NCBI RefSeq assembly: GCF_002899455.1
Contig: NZ_PPFB01000001.1
Span: 1,178,001 to 1,242,000 of the forward strand
DNA: 64,000 nt
Origin: Streptomyces sp. DH-12
GTDB taxonomy: Bacteria; Actinomycetota; Actinomycetes; Streptomycetales; Streptomycetaceae
Direction of reading: 5' to 3'
Shown: positions 44,523-52,146 of the stretch, piece by piece
Position numbering within the stretch: position 1 is the first letter of the stretch
Layout of the letters: every line of letters starts with the position of its first letter
Translations under genes and position numbers: made by a program
Notes under the pieces: model-generated
Database searches by the model: none
Seen by the model: the letters and a program-made list of their open reading frames with translations, nothing else
What the model was told of the DNA's origin: nothing

Positions 44523-45101
44523 ATGACCACGGCACTTCCGCACCCGACCGCCTCGCTCCGTCCGCTGCCCGACGCGCGCCGCCTCCACATGGTGGCCGAC
44601 GGGGCGCGGCGCGACACCGAGGGCCCCGCGTCCGCGCCGCTCGTCGGCTACCTCCTGCTGGTCCCCCAGGGGACCGACCCCCTCGACCTGTTCGTGAGGG
44701 ACCGGCCACGGCCCGAGTTCCGCCTGGTGGCCGCCGACGTGACCGCCGACGGCGCCGCACCCGTGCGGCAGCCGGCGGACGACGCCGTCCGGATCGACAC
44801 CGCGCGCCGCACCGCCGAAGTCGACGGACGCGAACTCGACCTGACCTACCTGGAGTTCGAGCTGCTGACGCATCTCGTGGGGCGGCCCCACCTCGTGCAG
44901 TCGCGCGAGACACTGGTGGCGGCCGTGTGGGGGTACCACCACGTCGGCGACGGCCGCACCGTCGATGTCCACGTCGCGCGTCTGCGCCGCAAGCTGGGTG
45001 CCGCCCACCGGCACCGGATCGTGACCGTCCGGAGCATCGGCTACAAGTACGTCCCCGGCCAGCAGGACAACCCCCGCGCCGCAGCCCGCGGCCGATCCTG
45101 A
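44523..45101 (+). CDS. Winged-helix (OmpR-type) DNA-binding protein without receiver domain
   Basis: 192 residues. The C-terminal Trans_reg_C domain is complete: VDGRELDLTYLEFELLTHLV, SRETLVAAVWGYHHVGDGRT, VDVHVARLRRKLG and TVRSIGYKYVPG. The N-terminal 90 residues do not form a response-regulator receiver and carry no phosphorylatable Asp pattern, so control is not by a classical kinase. GAGGGA precedes the ATG. First full gene behind leader b and 13 bases before the flavoprotein gene, so it probably regulates sulfur genes here. Confidence 0.85.
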   Translation: MTTALPHPTASLRPLPDARRLHMVADGARRDTEGPASAPLVGYLLLVPQGTDPLDLFVRDRPRPEFRLVAADVTADGAAPVRQPADDAVRIDTARRTAEVDGRELDLTYLEFELLTHLVGRPHLVQSRETLVAAVWGYHHVGDGRTVDVHVARLRRKLGAAHRHRIVTVRSIGYKYVPGQQDNPRAAARGRS

Positions 45102-45114
45102 GGAGAGCACCGCC

Positions 45115-46344
45115 ATGTGCCCTGCCGCCGCGCCGGCCCGCCCCGCGCTCTCGCCCGACCCCGTCGCGCACGGCCGGGCGCACTGGCTGCGCGTGGCCCG
45201 CGAGGCGGCGGACGACCTGGCCACGGACACCGTGATCCGGGAACAGGCGGGCAAGGCCCCGGTGGACGAGGTGTCCCGGCTGCGTGAGGCGGGGCTGCTG
45301 ACCCTGCTCACGCCGGCCGGACCGGGCGTGGGCGGCGCTGACTGGGACACGGCGTACGCGGTGGTGCGGGAGATCTCCACGGCCGACGGCCCGATAGGCC
45401 GGCTCCTCGGCTCCCACTACTTCCTGTCGTGGAGCGCCCGGTTCTTCGCGGACCCGGGGACGGCCCTGCGGGTGACGGAACGCCCCGCGGCGGAACAGTG
45501 GTGCTGGGGCGGCGGGTTCGCCCCGCAGGACCCTCCGCTGACGCTGTCCCGCACGTCCCGGGGCCTGGTGCTCGGCGGCCGTCAGAGCTACCCGACGGGG
45601 GTGCTCGTGGCCGACCGTCTCGCCGTACGGGCGGTGCGGGAGGACACCGGCGAACCCCTGGCCGTCGTGGTGGACCCGGTCCGCCGGGGCGTGGTGGTCG
45701 ACGCGTCCGGCGACACCTTCGGGCAGCGGCTGGCGGGCGGCGGAAGCGTGGAGTTCGACGACGTGCCGGTGGGCGGCGACGACGTCCTGGGCTCGCTGTC
45801 CGCGGACGAGGACCACCTGGCCCCCCGGGCCGCGCTGGCCGCGCCCGTCGGGCGGCTGTTCTCGGTGCAGCTGCTGCTCGGGATGGCCGAGGGGGTGCTG
45901 GCCGAGGTGCGCGAGTACAGCAGGGCCGGGCGCCGCCCGTGGCAGCCCGTCCCGCCGGCCGGCACGCCCGACGACCCGCAGGTGCTCACCGCGTACGGCG
46001 AGCTGACGGTGCTCACCCGTTCCGCGTCCGCGCTGTGCGACCAGGCGCTGGACGCCGTGCGGCACGGGCTGGAGCGCGGCGAGGACCTGACGTACGACGA
46101 GTACGCGGACGTCTCCGCGCTGGTGTCCATGGCCGAGACCGCGGCCTCCCGGGCGGCCCAGGAGTCCGCCACCCGCGCGCTCGACATCGTCGGCCCGCGC
46201 TCGGCGTCCGCGCGGCTGGGCTTCGACCGGTTCTGGCGCAACGCCCGGACGCACACCCTGTACGAGCCCGTCGCGCACCGGCTGCGCGACGTCGGGGACT
46301 ACTTCCTCAACGGCGCCCACCCCCCGTTCGTCCTGCCCGCATGA
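45115..46344 (+). CDS. Acyl-CoA-dehydrogenase-fold flavoprotein (SfnB/DszC-like)
   Basis: 409 residues with the ACAD fold. Seen: LREAGLLTLLTPAGPGVGGA, STADGPIGRLLGSHYFLSWS, a beta-domain with the GGRQSYPTG strand, and C-terminal helices with ATRALDIVGPRSASARLGFD. The catalytic Glu of acyl-CoA dehydrogenases is not evident. The pattern is that of FMN-dependent members (SfnB, DszC) that use sulfones or other organosulfur compounds with reduced flavin. The setting beside TauE, Rrf2, a leader and an SsuABC-type importer supports desulfurisation. Substrate unknown. GAGGAG precedes the ATG. Confidence 0.82.
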   Translation: MCPAAAPARPALSPDPVAHGRAHWLRVAREAADDLATDTVIREQAGKAPVDEVSRLREAGLLTLLTPAGPGVGGADWDTAYAVVREISTADGPIGRLLGSHYFLSWSARFFADPGTALRVTERPAAEQWCWGGGFAPQDPPLTLSRTSRGLVLGGRQSYPTGVLVADRLAVRAVREDTGEPLAVVVDPVRRGVVVDASGDTFGQRLAGGGSVEFDDVPVGGDDVLGSLSADEDHLAPRAALAAPVGRLFSVQLLLGMAEGVLAEVREYSRAGRRPWQPVPPAGTPDDPQVLTAYGELTVLTRSASALCDQALDAVRHGLERGEDLTYDEYADVSALVSMAETAASRAAQESATRALDIVGPRSASARLGFDRFWRNARTHTLYEPVAHRLRDVGDYFLNGAHPPFVLPA

Positions 46345-46387
46345 CCTCCTGGGAGCCGGGCCGCGGAATCCTCCCCGGACACGTGCC

Positions 46388-47170
46388 GTGAACTGGTCCA
46401 CGGGACTCGCCGGACTGGTCGCGGGCCTGGTCATCTCGGTGGCGACCACGCCCGCGGGTGTGTCCGGCGCGGTGTTCCTGCTGCCGGTGCAGCTCAGTGT
46501 TCTCGGTGTGCCGAGCCCCGCGGTCACGCCGACGAACCTGCTGTTCAACGTGGTGGCCGGGCCCGGCGCGCTGCTGCGGCACCTCCGCACCGGCCTGCTG
46601 CGCGATCCGCTGACCCGCCGTCTGGTGAGCGGCACCCTGCCCGGGGTCGCGGTGGGCTCGGCCGTGCGGGTGTTCGCCGTCCCGGGGGCCACCGTCTTCC
46701 GGCTGCTGATCGCCGTGCTGCTGGTGCCGCTCGGGCTGTGGCTGGTCCGCCGCACCCTGAGGCCCCTCCGGCCGGCCGGGGACGCGGAGCCGTCGCCGCG
46801 CACCGTGACCGGGCTGGCCCTGGCGGTCGGCGTGATCGGCGGGGTCTACGGCATCGGCGGCGGCTCGCTGCTCGGGCCGCTGCTGGCCGGGCGGGGCATG
46901 TCCGTCGCGCGGGTGGCGCCGGCGGCGCTGGCCTCGACCTTCGTCACGTCCGTGGCGGGCGCCTGCGCCTTCGCGCTGTTGTCCCTGACCGGCACCGGTG
47001 ACGTGGCCCCGGACTGGTACCTGGGGCTGGCCTGCGGGCTGGGCGGACTGATCGGCGGGTATCTCGGCGCGCGGCTGCAGCCGCGGCTGCCCGAGACCGG
47101 GCTGCGTCTGCTGCTGGGCTCCCTCGCCACCGCGGTGGGCGCCCTCTACGCCGTGCAGGCGCTGGACTGA
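46388..47170 (+). CDS. TauE/SafE-family sulfite/sulfonate exporter
   Basis: 260-residue membrane protein with about eight helices in two similar halves. Family positions: GVSGAVFLLPVQLSVLGVPS, TPTNLLFNVVAGPGALLRH, GVYGIGGGSLLGPLLAGRGM and GGLIGGYLGARLQPRLPE. It likely exports sulfite (or a small organosulfonate) released by the neighbouring flavoprotein. GTG at 46388; the binding site is weak and the gap from the flavoprotein is 43 bases, so translation may depend on the upstream gene. Confidence 0.88.
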   Translation: MNWSTGLAGLVAGLVISVATTPAGVSGAVFLLPVQLSVLGVPSPAVTPTNLLFNVVAGPGALLRHLRTGLLRDPLTRRLVSGTLPGVAVGSAVRVFAVPGATVFRLLIAVLLVPLGLWLVRRTLRPLRPAGDAEPSPRTVTGLALAVGVIGGVYGIGGGSLLGPLLAGRGMSVARVAPAALASTFVTSVAGACAFALLSLTGTGDVAPDWYLGLACGLGGLIGGYLGARLQPRLPETGLRLLLGSLATAVGALYAVQALD

Positions 47171-47221
47171 CCGCCGGCTCCGTCCCCCGACCGCGGGTGG
47201 AGGGCGGCACGGGCCGTACGG

Positions 47222-47227
47222 GATAAT
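47222..47227 (+). promoter_or_regulatory. -10 box of the Rrf2 gene, leaderless
   Basis: GATAAT ends 6 bases before the ATG at 47234 and no Shine-Dalgarno is present. A start at the ATG itself is likely. No clear -35 box. Confidence 0.5.
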
Positions 47228-47233
47228 GAACGC

Positions 47234-47692
47234 ATGCGGATCTCAGCCAGGGCGGACTACGCGGTACGCGCCGCGCTGCAACTCGCGTCCTCCATGGACG
47301 ACGGGCCGCTCAAGGCCGAGGCGATCGCCAACGCGCAGGACATCCCGCACAAGTTCCTCGAGAGCATCCTCAACGACATGCGGCGGGGCGGGCTCGTGGT
47401 GAGCCAGCGCGGAGGGAACGGCGGGTACCGGCTGGCGAAGCCCGCCGACTCGATCAGCATCGCCGACGTCATCCGCGTCGTGGAGGGTCCGCTGGTCTCG
47501 GTGCGCGGAGTCCGTCCGCCGGAGCTGTCCTACTCGGGTCCCGCCGAATCGCTGCTGCCCCTGTGGATCGCGCTGCGGTCGAACGTCCGCCAGATCCTGG
47601 AGGGCGTGTCCCTCGCCGACGTGGCGTCCTCGCGGCTGCCCGCCGGAGTGGCCGCGTTGGCGGACACTCCGACGGCCTGGGTGAATCCCTGA
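47234..47692 (+). CDS. Rrf2-family regulator, cysteine-free (CymR-like)
   Basis: 152 residues. The Rrf2 winged helix is complete: MRISARADYAVRAALQLASS, KAEAIANAQDIPHKFLESIL, GLVVSQRGGNGGYRLAKPAD. Unlike IscR and NsrR there is not a single Cys in the protein, so it carries no Fe-S cluster. The nearest functional model is CymR, the cysteine-metabolism repressor. It sits between the two sulfur transcription units and the two copies of TCCCTA-N9-TAGGAAA, which it may bind. Its own message appears leaderless. Confidence 0.88.
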   Translation: MRISARADYAVRAALQLASSMDDGPLKAEAIANAQDIPHKFLESILNDMRRGGLVVSQRGGNGGYRLAKPADSISIADVIRVVEGPLVSVRGVRPPELSYSGPAESLLPLWIALRSNVRQILEGVSLADVASSRLPAGVAALADTPTAWVNP

Positions 47693-47784
47693 TTCCACCC
47701 TCCTGTCAGGGGTTTCTCACGATGTGAGCGAGTGGCGTCCATCATGTGATCTGCCTCTTGGGGCAAGGGCTGCTTTCTGCCACG

Positions 47785-47807
47785 ATCCCTAGCATCCAGG
47801 TAGGAAA
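47785..47807. promoter_or_regulatory. Sulfur-block operator copy 2: ATCCCTA-N9-TAGGAAA
   Basis: Same arms and spacing as the copy at 44272. It is also embedded in a wider perfect inverted repeat, GATCCCTAG (47784-47792) and CTAGGGATC (47809-47817). It lies 25 bases before leader c. Confidence 0.6.
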
Positions 47808-47831
47808 ACTAGGGATCCTCAGGGGGTGGCT

Positions 47832-47933
47832 ATGACCGCGCGTCCGCACGACGACGCCGCGCGCCCCCTGCTGACTTCGCGCCGCCACATCGACTTCGGC
47901 CGCACGTCCAGCGCCATCTGTCAGCCGTCCTGA
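47832..47933 (+). CDS. Leader peptide c (33 aa), sulfur type
   Basis: Ends LLTSRRHIDFGRTSSAICQ then PS, sharing the RR-x-(H/A)-(V/I)-D core of leaders a and b, with one Cys codon three codons before the end. Unlike a and b it has a ribosome binding site (AGGGGGTGG). A nested hairpin starts 4 bases after the stop. It precedes the three importer genes by 188 bases. Confidence 0.72.
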   Translation: MTARPHDDAARPLLTSRRHIDFGRTSSAICQPS

Positions 47934-47937
47934 GGCC

Positions 47938-47965
47938 CCGCCGGGACCGCGTCCGCGGCCGGCGG
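47938..47965 (+). promoter_or_regulatory. Nested hairpin after leader c
   Basis: CCGCCGG pairs with CCGGCGG (7 bp), and inside them CCGCG pairs with CGCGG. It starts 4 bases after the leader stop, as the hairpin of leader b does. Confidence 0.5.
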
Positions 47966-48121
47966 CGCACCTCCGCCCGCCCGCCTCACCGCACCCGCGC
48001 ACCGAGTCGCGGCCCCCTCCCGTTCCGCGAGGCGGGCCCGACGGCCGCGCGAGCACACGCCCCTGAGCCACGCCCGTACGCCGGCTTCGCCCCGAACGCC
48101 CTTTCCCGAGAGGACACCTCC

Positions 48122-49228
48122 GTGTCTGCCGCACGCCCGCTCGCCATCCTGCGCACCGTCGCCGCCATGGCGGCCCTCCCCCTCCTGCTCACCGCCTGCG
48201 GCTACGGTTCCGACGCCGAGGACGACGCCCCTCGGGCGGAGGCCGCCCCGGACGCGGAGAAGCTCTCCGCCCCCGAGGTGAGAATCGGCTACTTCCCGAA
48301 CCTCACGCACGCCACCGCCCTGGTAGGCGTCCAGGAGGGCCTGCTCCAGAAGGAGCTGGGCGGCACCAGGATCAAGGCGTCGACGTTCAACGCCGGGCCG
48401 TCCGAGATCGAGGCGCTGAACGCCGGGTCCATCGACATCGGCTGGATCGGCCCCTCGCCGTCCATCAACGGCTACACCCGGTCGGGCGGCGAGAACCTGC
48501 GCATCATCAGCGGTTCGGCGTCCGGCGGCGTGAAGCTCGTGGTCGACCCGGACACGATCAAGACCCTGGACGACCTCAAGGGCAAGAAGATCGCCACCCC
48601 GCAGCTCGGCAACACCCAGGACGTGGCCTTCCTGCACTGGATCGCCGAGAAGGGCTGGAAGGTCGACGCCCAGAGCGGCAAGGGCGACGTGTCCGTGGTG
48701 CGCACGGACAACAAGATCACCCCGGACGCCTACAGGTCCGGCTCCGTCGACGGCGCCTGGGTGCCCGAGCCCACCGCGTCCAAGCTGGTCGCGGAGGGCG
48801 CGAAGGTGCTGCTCGACGAGTCCGACATCTGGCCGGACAAGAAGTTCGTGATCACCAACATCATCGTGTCGCAGAACTTCCTCGAGGAGCACCCGGACGT
48901 CGTCGAGGCCGTGCTGCGCGGCTCGGTGAGGACCAACGCGTGGATCAACGCCAACCCGGACCAGGCCAAGGCCTCCGCGAACAAGGCGCTGGAGAAGCTG
49001 TCCGGCAAGGCCCTGCCGGCCGAGGTCCTGAACCCGGCGTGGGAGTCCATCACCTTCCTCGACGACCCGCTGGCCTCCACCCTCGACGCCCAGGCGGCGC
49101 ACGCGGTGTCGGCCGGCCTGCTGGAGAAGCCCGATCTGAAGGGCATCTACGACCTGAAGCCGCTGAACAAGGTCCTCAAGGCCGAGGGCAGGCCCGAGGT
49201 CGACGACGCCGGGCTCGGCGTCCGCTGA
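48122..49228 (+). CDS. Sulfonate/sulfur ABC importer, substrate-binding lipoprotein (SsuA-like)
   Basis: 368 residues. Signal peptide with lipobox LLLTAC, so anchored outside the membrane. NMT1/SsuA-type fold: VRIGYFPNLTHATALVGVQE, FNAGPSEIEALNAGSIDIGW then IGPSPSINGY, KGKKIATPQLGNTQDVAFLH and ITNIIVSQNFLEEHPDVVEA. This superfamily takes sulfonates, taurine, nitrate or thiamine precursors. The leader peptide and sulfur neighbours favour a sulfonate or sulfate ester. GTG at 48122 with GAGAGGA upstream. Confidence 0.87.
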   Translation: MSAARPLAILRTVAAMAALPLLLTACGYGSDAEDDAPRAEAAPDAEKLSAPEVRIGYFPNLTHATALVGVQEGLLQKELGGTRIKASTFNAGPSEIEALNAGSIDIGWIGPSPSINGYTRSGGENLRIISGSASGGVKLVVDPDTIKTLDDLKGKKIATPQLGNTQDVAFLHWIAEKGWKVDAQSGKGDVSVVRTDNKITPDAYRSGSVDGAWVPEPTASKLVAEGAKVLLDESDIWPDKKFVITNIIVSQNFLEEHPDVVEAVLRGSVRTNAWINANPDQAKASANKALEKLSGKALPAEVLNPAWESITFLDDPLASTLDAQAAHAVSAGLLEKPDLKGIYDLKPLNKVLKAEGRPEVDDAGLGVR

Positions 49229-49268
49229 CGACGCCCGCGCCCCGACGACACCCCAGGAGGTGACGACC

Positions 49269-50066
49269 ATGGCCACCACGACGGCCGGGACGGCCGAGGA
49301 CACCACGGCGGCGGTGTACGCCGCACGGGTCGAGCACGTCTCGAAGTCCTTTCCCGCTCCGGGCGCCCCGGGCGGACGGCAGCTCGTGCTGGACGACATC
49401 ACCCTCGATGTCGCACCCGGCGAGTTCGTCACCCTCCTGGGCGCCTCGGGCTGCGGCAAGTCCACCCTGCTCAACCTGATCGCCGGACTGGACCGGCCGT
49501 CCGCCGGCACGATCGGCACGGACGGCCGCCCCGCCCTGATGTTCCAGGAGCACGCCCTGTTCCCGTGGCTGACCGCGGGCAGGAACATCGAACTCGCCCT
49601 GAGACTGCGCGGGGTGGGCAAGCCGGAGCGCCGCCGGGAGGCGGAGCGGCTGCTGGAGCTGGTGCGGCTGAGGGACGCCCACGGCAAGCGGGTGCACGAG
49701 CTGTCCGGCGGCATGCGCCAGCGCGTGGCGCTGGCCCGCGCGCTGGCCCAGGACAGCCGGCTGCTGCTGATGGACGAGCCGTTCGCCGCGCTCGACGCCA
49801 TCACCCGGGACGTGCTGCACGACGAACTGACCCGGATCTGGCGGGAGACGGGACTGTCGGTGCTGTTCGTCACCCACAACGTGCGCGAGGCGGTGCGGCT
49901 CGCCCAGCGCGTCGTCCTGCTGTCGTCCCGGCCGGGCCGCATCGCCCGGCAGTGGACGGTGGATCTGCCGCATCCGCGCCGCCTCGAGGACGCCGCCGTC
50001 GCGGAGCTGTCCGCCGGGATCACCGAAGAACTGCGTGGGGAGATCCGCCGTCATGGCCAGCACTGA
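49269..50066 (+). CDS. Sulfonate/sulfur ABC importer, ATPase (SsuB-like)
   Basis: 265 residues. Walker A LGASGCGKSTLL, Q-loop MFQEHALFPWLT, signature LSGGMRQRVALARAL, Walker B LLLMDEPFAALDAITRD and H-loop VTHNVREAVRLA. This is the SsuB/TauB group. I chose the ATG at 49269 because AGGAGG sits exactly 8 bases upstream; a GTG at 49260 lies inside that binding site. Overlaps the permease gene by 14 bases. Confidence 0.92.
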   Translation: MATTTAGTAEDTTAAVYAARVEHVSKSFPAPGAPGGRQLVLDDITLDVAPGEFVTLLGASGCGKSTLLNLIAGLDRPSAGTIGTDGRPALMFQEHALFPWLTAGRNIELALRLRGVGKPERRREAERLLELVRLRDAHGKRVHELSGGMRQRVALARALAQDSRLLLMDEPFAALDAITRDVLHDELTRIWRETGLSVLFVTHNVREAVRLAQRVVLLSSRPGRIARQWTVDLPHPRRLEDAAVAELSAGITEELRGEIRRHGQH

Positions 50067-50967
50067 GAAAGCCGCCGGCGTCACGAAGGACACCGCCGCG
50101 CCCCAGGACCCGGACGATCTCGCGGGCCTGGAGGCCGGTCTCGACGCGCTGGACTCGGCGCGGTCGGTCCGCACCCCGCTGCGCGAGACCCTGCTGCGCA
50201 AGGTGCTGCCGCCGGTCACCGCCGTCGCCCTGGTGCTGGTGGTGTGGCAGGTCCTGGTGTGGGCGGAGGTCGCTCCCCCGTACAAGCTCGCCTCCCCCTC
50301 CGACGTGTGGGGCGAGGTGCGCGCGGCCTGGCTGCGGGGCACGCTGCTCGACTACATCTGGACGTCCGTCTCGCGCGGCCTGCTCGGCTTCCTGCTGGCG
50401 CTCGCCATCGGCACCCCGCTCGGGCTGCTGGTGGCGCGGGTGACCTTCGTCCGGGCGGCCATCGGCCCGGTCCTGTCGGGTCTGCAGTCGCTGCCCTCGG
50501 TCGCCTGGGTGCCGCCCGCCGTGATCTGGCTGGGTCTGAACGACTCGATGATGTTCGCGGTGATCCTGCTCGGCGCCGTCCCGTCCATCGCCAACGGCCT
50601 GGTGGCGGGCATCGACCAGATCCCGCCGTTGTTCCTGCGCGCGGGGCGCACCCTGGGCGCGACGGGGATGCGCGAGGCCCGGTACGTCGTGATGCCCGCC
50701 GCGCTCCCCGGCTACGTGGCCGGCCTCAAGCAGGGCTGGGCCTTCTCCTGGCGCTCGCTGATGGCCGCCGAGATCATCGCCTCCTCGCCCGATCTCGGCG
50801 TCGGGCTGGGCCAGTTGCTGGAGAACGGCCGCAACAACAGCAGCATGCCGCAGGTGTTCCTGGCCATCCTGCTGATCCTGTGCGTCGGCATCGCCGTCGA
50901 CCTGCTGCTCTTCAGCCCGCTGGAGCGGCGCGTGCTGCGCGGGCGGGGGCTGCTGGCCGGCCGCTGA
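50053..50967 (+). CDS. Sulfonate/sulfur ABC importer, permease (SsuC-like)
   Basis: 304 residues, about six helices. The EAA-loop that docks on the ATPase reads RAGRTLGATGMREARYVVMP, preceded by PSIANGLVAGIDQIPP and followed by WSFSWRSLMAAEII-type segment (AFSWRSLMAAEIIAS). Charged N-terminal extension of about 50 residues. ATG at 50053 inside the end of the ATPase gene with GGGGAG upstream; overlap indicates coupled translation of the three-gene importer. Confidence 0.92.
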   Translation: MASTEKAAGVTKDTAAPQDPDDLAGLEAGLDALDSARSVRTPLRETLLRKVLPPVTAVALVLVVWQVLVWAEVAPPYKLASPSDVWGEVRAAWLRGTLLDYIWTSVSRGLLGFLLALAIGTPLGLLVARVTFVRAAIGPVLSGLQSLPSVAWVPPAVIWLGLNDSMMFAVILLGAVPSIANGLVAGIDQIPPLFLRAGRTLGATGMREARYVVMPAALPGYVAGLKQGWAFSWRSLMAAEIIASSPDLGVGLGQLLENGRNNSSMPQVFLAILLILCVGIAVDLLLFSPLERRVLRGRGLLAGR

Positions 50968-51089
50968 CCCCGCCCGCACGGCACGCCGGCTCGGGACCGG
51001 TGCACCTCCGCCTCGCTGAACCGGCCGGCCGGCCGGTGCCGCGCAGCCGCGGACGGAGCGGGCGGCCGTCGCCCGGGGCGGTCACCGTG

Positions 51090-51224
51090 TCGCCGGTCGA
51101 CGACGGTGACGTCGAGGCCGGCGCGAGCCCCGTGCAGGGCGCGGGCGGCGTCCGCCGTCCCGGCGCCCGTCACCACGACACCGCAGGCCGGCGACTCGCT
51201 CACCCCGGTGCTGTCACGTCGCAC
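51090..51224 (-). pseudogene. N-terminal relic of an FAD-dependent oxidoreductase
   Basis: The minus strand reads CGVVVTGAGTADAARALHGA then RAGLDVTVVDRRHGDR, the beta-alpha-beta FAD fingerprint with strong codon bias, from an ATG at 51224. It then dissolves into Pro/Arg-rich sequence and no downstream part of such an enzyme follows. The normal GxGxxG is altered to GAGTAD. Confidence 0.5.
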
Positions 51225-51264
51225 GGCCGCCGTGCAGGGCGTGGGCGGGCGGCCGTGCCGGGGT

Positions 51265-51924
51265 TCAGTCGCCGGTGGGGACCACGCGCAGGTGGGAGGC
51301 GGCGCGGCGGGCGCCGCGGTCCCGGCCGGCGGCCCGGGGCGCCTCCCGCGGGACGAACGTCACCCGGCGGCACTCCATCTCCTCGAGGACGGACGTGGTC
51401 TCCACCAACAGACGGCACTCCGTGGCGCCCCAGCGCGGATCCGGATGCAGCAACGGCCGTACGGAGCCGTCGTGTTCGGCGGCCCGCTCACCCACCGCGC
51501 GCAGCCAGTGCGGCAGACCGTGCCGGTAGGCGGCGTCCATGATGGGGTCCTGGGCGATGTCCCGCCGTACGGCGTGCAGCACGGGGTCGTGGGCGTGCCG
51601 CTCGACGGTCGCGGCGAAGTCCGCCAGCATGGGCAGACACCAGCTCGCCTCGTGGTCGCCGAGCACCGTGGCGGCGTCCGGGTGGAACAGCACGAAGCGG
51701 AGGAAGCTGGCGTCGGGGTGGGCCGTCGGATGCGGCTCCACGCCCTGGAAAAGTGCCCGGAAAGCACCGTTGGTGAGCAGTACGTCCCATCGGTGGTCCA
51801 CGACCAGCGACGGGAAGGGCACGGCGTCCAGCAGGACGGCGTAGTCCTGCAGATATGCCTGGGCCTCGGGAGTCCCGGGGCCGGGCCGCGGTGCCGGCCG
51901 CCGCCCTCCTGCCTGATATGCCAT
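51265..51924 (-). CDS. MmyB-like ligand-binding domain protein without HTH
   Basis: 219 residues matching the PAS-like C-terminal domain of MmyB-type XRE regulators: LLDAVPFPSLVVDHRWDVLL, TNGAFRALFQGV, FLRFVLFHPDAATVLGDHEA and LHPDPRWGATECRLLVETT. MmyB-type proteins normally carry an N-terminal XRE helix-turn-helix, which is missing; the N-terminus (MAYQAGGRRPAPRPGPGTPE) is short and basic. Start ATG at 51924 after AGAGGGG. The domain binds a fatty-acid-like ligand in known structures. It may act by pairing with another regulator. Confidence 0.78.
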   Translation of the reverse strand: MAYQAGGRRPAPRPGPGTPEAQAYLQDYAVLLDAVPFPSLVVDHRWDVLLTNGAFRALFQGVEPHPTAHPDASFLRFVLFHPDAATVLGDHEASWCLPMLADFAATVERHAHDPVLHAVRRDIAQDPIMDAAYRHGLPHWLRAVGERAAEHDGSVRPLLHPDPRWGATECRLLVETTSVLEEMECRRVTFVPREAPRAAGRDRGARRAASHLRVVPTGD

Positions 51925-51989
51925 CGGGAGGTCACCCCTCTTGCCTGTGCGGCCCTGACGCGGCGTGCCGATCCTGCTGCCCGGAGGCG

Positions 51990-52052
51990 TGACATGTCAA
52001 CTATCGTGGCATTCCGCCACGGTTGACGGCTGAAATTGGCCACAGTTGTGGC
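51990..52052. promoter_or_regulatory. Operator cluster before the XRE/ImmA pair
   Basis: TGACATGTCA (51990-51999) is a perfect palindrome. CGTGGC-ATTCC-GCCACG (52005-52021) and GCCACA-GT-TGTGGC (52039-52052) are perfect inverted repeats built of GCCAC/GTGGC half-sites, centres about 32 bases apart. TTGACG at 52023 lies between them as a possible -35 box. Confidence 0.55.
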
Positions 52053-52146
52053 GAGACCTGGATGGGAGTTCGCTCCACCGGCTAGTCTCCGTGAGGTTCA
52101 CGGCAATCGTTGTGAGAAGCCTGTGAGAGACGTAGGAGATCTTTCG

